From assembly GCA_021200415.1 (NCBI GenBank), contig JAJQGO010000057.1:44557-108556 (forward strand): a stretch of DNA of 64,000 bases, in the 5' to 3' direction. The notes beneath the pieces are model-generated. The model was not told the DNA's origin and ran no database searches. It saw only the letters and a program-made list of their open reading frames with translations. This DNA comes from Ruminococcus sp. GTDB lineage: Bacteria; Bacillota; Clostridia; Oscillospirales; Ruminococcaceae. The position numbers and the translations under genes were made by a program. Positions within the stretch are counted from its first letter, which is position 1, and each line of letters opens with the position of its first letter. Of the stretch, positions 61,279 to 64,000 are shown in pieces.

Positions 61279-62100
61279 TTACATAATATTTTTCCTTAGC
61301 TGCCAGAAAGCAACAGCACTTGCAGCTGCAACATTTAAGGAATCAACTCCCCTTGCCATGGGAATTTTCACCGTGTAGTCGCAGTTTTCAATTGTCGAAT
61401 TCCGCAAGCCCTCCCCTTCCGTTCCAAGAATAACGGCTATTTTTTTCTCCTGGCACAAATTTTTATCATCAATGTCAACAGTGTTGCTATGTAAAGCCAT
61501 TGCAGCTGTTATAAATTCCATTTGTTTTAATTTCAAAATATAGTCAGGTGAACCATATTCAAAATATGTCCACGGAATTTTAAAAACATTTCCCATACTA
61601 ACACGAACTGAACGTCTATAAAGTGGGTCGCTGCAAGATGGCGTGAGCAAAACCGCGTCGATGTCCAATGCAGCAGCGGATCGAATTATCGCGCCAACAT
61701 TTGTCTGATTCATCACGTCCTCGAGAACGACGATTCGCGCGGCATTTCGGCATATTTCCTCAACCGTCGGAAGTGGTCGGCGTTTCATGGCACAAAGAAC
61801 TCCCTGCGTAAGCTTGAACCCCGTAATTTCGGTCAAAACGGAGCTTTCGGCGGTGTAAATCGGAACATTTCCGCACCTTTGTACGATGTCCGCAGCCTGT
61901 CCGTTTATATATTTTTGTTCAATGAGTAACGAAATTGGTTCATATTCAGCATCAAGTGCAAGTCGTATTACTTTCGGACTTTCGGCAATAAATATTCCTA
62001 ATTCGGGTTCATAAAAATGTTTTAACTGCACTTCGTTGCTTGCGGCATATGGTATAAGCTCAGGCGATGATATATTATCAATTTTAATTATATTAGACAT
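61279..62100 (-). CDS. SpoU/TrmH-family RNA methyltransferase, second copy
   Basis: About 273 residues from ATG 62100 (GAGGAG five bases upstream). N-terminal domain PKVIRLALDAEYEPISLLI; SPOUT motifs LEDVMNQTNVGAIIRSAAALD, ILGTEGEGLRNSTIENC and GVDSLNVAAASAVAFWQL. It transfers a methyl group to a ribose 2'-OH in an unidentified RNA. Only distantly related to the copy at 5105-5902. Overlaps nothing; 16 bp after the DUF2974 gene. Confidence 0.9.
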   Translation of the reverse strand: MSNIIKIDNISSPELIPYAASNEVQLKHFYEPELGIFIAESPKVIRLALDAEYEPISLLIEQKYINGQAADIVQRCGNVPIYTAESSVLTEITGFKLTQGVLCAMKRRPLPTVEEICRNAARIVVLEDVMNQTNVGAIIRSAAALDIDAVLLTPSCSDPLYRRSVRVSMGNVFKIPWTYFEYGSPDYILKLKQMEFITAAMALHSNTVDIDDKNLCQEKKIAVILGTEGEGLRNSTIENCDYTVKIPMARGVDSLNVAAASAVAFWQLRKNIM

Positions 62101-62116
62101 CTTTTCTCCTCTAAAA

Positions 62117-63202
62117 TCAATCAAGAAGTTGTTCTTCATGTCGAATCTTTCCCATTGATCTCGCAAATGATTCTAACCGTTCACAAATTATATGTCGATT
62201 CTTTTCATCTTTTATGAATTTTCCCATAAGATTGGGGATATTTTTTAGACATATAATATCTGATACCTTATCAGCATCTCCTGACTTCGCCAGATTGTAA
62301 ATTGCTTCAACAAAATCACTGCGTTCCTCCATGTTCATATTGGAGAGCCATTCCCTGATGGCGCGGTCAGCTAACTGCGAGCCGTGGGAAGTTTCGTCAG
62401 TGTAAATAAAGTCGCCGCCCAACAGCTCCCACGAATAGGGATCATGCTGGAAAATGCCTATTTTTCGGCTTTTTATGACGGTGTGCTTGTCCTCACGCTC
62501 AAAAAGAGATCCCACAATTGAGGACTGGGGAATATATGTATGAATTTTGTCTAATATTGATAAATATCCCTTATTCTGCATCATATTTTGTGTAAAGCCG
62601 GGGCCATCGTGATTGTAAACAGAATAAATATTTGACCTTATAGCTTCTCTGCACTTTGCCGCAGCGTAAACCGCGAGATTTCCGCCCTTGGAGTGCCCCA
62701 CAAGATTGAGAGGACGGGAATTTTTCTCCGCAAAATCGTCGAGATAACGCAGCGCCTCACGCTGGGCGGGAATAGATTCGCAAAAAGACATATTGAAATT
62801 TTCCTTCCAGCCGGTCAGAGAATTATCAGTGCCGCGGAAGGCGAGAACGGCGCTTCGATTGTCGAGGATAAAGCTGACCGCGGCAAATTGAGTTTCCCTC
62901 TCCTCGGCAAAAATGCTGCGATAAAAGCACATTCTGACGTCCACGAAGCGAGCGGTATTTGCGGCAGCATGGAGAAGATCCGCATCCTCCTTCACGTGAA
63001 CCTTATCTGAAAAATCCGGCTGATCGAAAAAAGCCTTCGCCGCGTACCCGAGAGTAACGCTGTCAATGGGGTTATCCGGAACAATTCCATTAAAATTTAT
63101 ATACGATAAAGTTGAAAAAATCAATGTATCAACAGGGTTAATTGGCAACTGTGAGAATGTTATGTCACCTCTCCATTTTAAATAATCAAACATATCAGAC
63201 AT
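62117..63202 (-). CDS. DUF2974 (Mbeg1-like) alpha/beta hydrolase
   Basis: 361 residues. MFDYLKWRGDITFSQLPIN and VDTLIFSTLSYINFNG are typical of DUF2974. The nucleophile elbow is GHSKGGNLAVYAA, preceded by AVLAFRGTDNS; C-terminal Asp/His are present in the SIVGSLFE and SWELLGGDFIYTDETSHGS segments. It is a predicted cytoplasmic lipase or esterase of unknown substrate. Weak ribosome binding site; a second ATG is three codons in. Co-directional with the SpoU gene. Confidence 0.85.
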   Translation of the reverse strand: MSDMFDYLKWRGDITFSQLPINPVDTLIFSTLSYINFNGIVPDNPIDSVTLGYAAKAFFDQPDFSDKVHVKEDADLLHAAANTARFVDVRMCFYRSIFAEERETQFAAVSFILDNRSAVLAFRGTDNSLTGWKENFNMSFCESIPAQREALRYLDDFAEKNSRPLNLVGHSKGGNLAVYAAAKCREAIRSNIYSVYNHDGPGFTQNMMQNKGYLSILDKIHTYIPQSSIVGSLFEREDKHTVIKSRKIGIFQHDPYSWELLGGDFIYTDETSHGSQLADRAIREWLSNMNMEERSDFVEAIYNLAKSGDADKVSDIICLKNIPNLMGKFIKDEKNRHIICERLESFARSMGKIRHEEQLLD

Positions 63203-63541
63203 ATCTATAACACTTCTTTTCGACTATTTTTCAATTTATCCATAAGCAATTCAAATGTGTGAAATTTATATAAATCATCCGCAAAATCAAAGCTTACTGA
63301 TACAATTATACAATAAATTCGGGCAAAAATCAATATATTTGTGATGATTTTTTCTCGAAAAGCAATGGAAAAGCCTTTAAATATAAAGAGTCAAAAAAAT
63401 TTTGAAAAAATTTTCGGTTAACTATTGACAAGCGGAAATTTATGGTATATAATTATATTGGAGTTGAAAATATGGTTTCAATTTTCTATGAAATAGGGAA
63501 CATACATAAAACTCAAATTTAAATTTTAGGAGGTTTTTGCC
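63203..63541. other. AT-rich intergenic region
   Basis: 339 bases between divergent genes. Apart from the promoter at 63425-63453 I see no gene, structured RNA or repeat in it. Confidence 0.6.
63425..63453 (+). promoter_or_regulatory. Promoter of the small secreted protein gene
   Basis: TTGACA (63425-63430), 17 bases, TATAAT (63448-63453): full consensus, with a leader of about 80 bases. Confidence 0.88.
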
Positions 63542-63919
63542 ATGAAAAAACTGAAAAAAGTCATGGCGTCGGTTCTGGCTGCCACGACAATGGCTGTCGG
63601 AATGACTGCCGTAAGCGCAAATGCTACAGACGGTTATCGTTCATTTTCCCCTGACTCTACTGCGGGTCTTTCAGTTTCATCAACAATTATCTATGCATCC
63701 ACAAGCTGTTCAGTAACTTGCAGTTCAATAACAGCCCAGATAACAAGTACAACAGGTGGAACAATTACCTCGGGTGATACACTTAAAACAAATTATAACG
63801 ACGATTTTGCTTCTGTAAGAGGATATGGAACTGGATTTACAAAAGCTTCATCCTCTCATGAAGTTGTTATTCTTTCCTCTGGCAGCACCGGAAGCACAAC
63901 AATGACGGTTTCTAAGTAA
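63542..63919 (+). CDS. Small secreted Ser/Thr-rich protein
   Basis: 125 residues. A clear signal peptide (KKLKKVMASVLAATTMAVGM, cleavage after ANA near residue 28) is followed by about 97 residues rich in Ser, Thr and Gly with two close Cys (STSCSVTCSS) that could form a disulfide, and predicted beta strands. AGGAGG precedes the ATG and the promoter is consensus, so it is likely well expressed. No family recognised; possibly a surface-associated or adhesive protein. Confidence 0.75.
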   Translation: MKKLKKVMASVLAATTMAVGMTAVSANATDGYRSFSPDSTAGLSVSSTIIYASTSCSVTCSSITAQITSTTGGTITSGDTLKTNYNDDFASVRGYGTGFTKASSSHEVVILSSGSTGSTTMTVSK

Positions 63920-63924
63920 CAGCT

Positions 63925-63961
63925 TTCAAAGTCTCATCTGTTTTGCAGGTGAGACTTTGAA
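63925..63961 (+). terminator. Hairpin after the small secreted protein gene
   Basis: TTCAAAGTCTCA/TGAGACTTTGAA, 12-bp perfect arms around a 13-base loop. No T-run follows, so it may stabilise the mRNA 3' end or be a partial terminator. Confidence 0.6.
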
Positions 63962-63996
63962 CTATCAAATAATTATTACAAAAGAAGGTTGTATAC

Positions 63997-64000
63997 ATGA
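63997..64000 (+). CDS. Possible start of a further gene at the window edge
   Basis: ATG at 63997 with AGAAGG about ten bases upstream. Only one codon is visible, so this is a position note and nothing more. Confidence 0.3.

Noticed and set aside
1..64000. tRNA, rRNA or insertion sequence genes
   Set aside because: None recognised on either strand by eye; a tRNAscan or IS search would be needed to be certain.

Overview
The window looks like a chromosomal segment of an anaerobic, spore-forming, plant-fibre-degrading Clostridia bacterium close to Ruminococcus (Oscillospiraceae). The grounds are a stage II sporulation gene (spoIIR), a GH9 cellulase with a CBM3c-like module and a dockerin, several other dockerin-bearing secreted proteins, BspA-type leucine-rich repeat proteins, and the Clostridia-typical gene orders miaB-ylbF-mutS-mutL-miaA-hfq and sepF-ylmH-divIVA-ileS-lspA-rluD. 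Genus placement is an inference from gene content only. I saw no rRNA, tRNA, CRISPR array, transposase or prophage.

Layout. 1-9162 (all minus): plsX (partial), trmFO, topA, dprA, a SpoU/TrmH methyltransferase, then infC-rpmI-rplT with an L20-type attenuator leader and an AUU start for infC, then spoIIR and a DUF3048 lipoprotein. 9534-16205 (plus): an LRR surface protein, the GH9 cellulase, ftsH and a DUF368 undecaprenyl-phosphate translocase-like gene. 16324-19219 (minus): a ferrous iron uptake operon (two feoA, feoB, a small Cys-rich protein) with two DtxR-like operator candidates. 19666-24424 (plus): a five-gene amidoligase-like operon (circularly permuted ATP-grasp, alpha-E, transglutaminase-like, two M14/aspartoacylase-like proteins). 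24489-26148 (minus): a dockerin protein and mtnN.

26279-33096 is accessory: a palindromic dispersed repeat, a candidate small RNA, and seven consecutive genes that each begin with a zinc ribbon and continue into membrane segments. They are read from one strong promoter and lie divergent from an XRE-family regulator. 33265-52675 (minus) is a dense housekeeping region: split transketolase, a HAD phosphatase, rluD, lspA, ileS, divIVA, ylmH, sepF, yggS, an HlyD-like protein, hfq, miaA, mutL, mutS, ylbF and miaB. Much of it may be driven by the promoter in front of miaB. 52859-55006 encodes a large DUF2079 membrane protein. 55352-58869 carries two tandem LRR-dockerin genes that share duplicated promoters. 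58931-64000 is AT-rich accessory DNA: a PPase-like protein, unknown genes including a pair of tail-anchored paralogues, a second SpoU methyltransferase, a DUF2974 hydrolase and a small secreted protein.

The features most worth following up are the ~180-bp inverted-repeat element family (two full copies, one half copy, one minimal copy), the seven-gene zinc-ribbon/membrane locus with its duplicated and fused members, the five-gene ATP-grasp/transglutaminase/M14 operon, two different dockerin types (both present in one protein), and several compact regulatory structures (DtxR-like boxes at feo, a leader terminator before the ATP-grasp operon, a hairpin between the ribosome binding site and start of ileS, and an orphan promoter-terminator pair).
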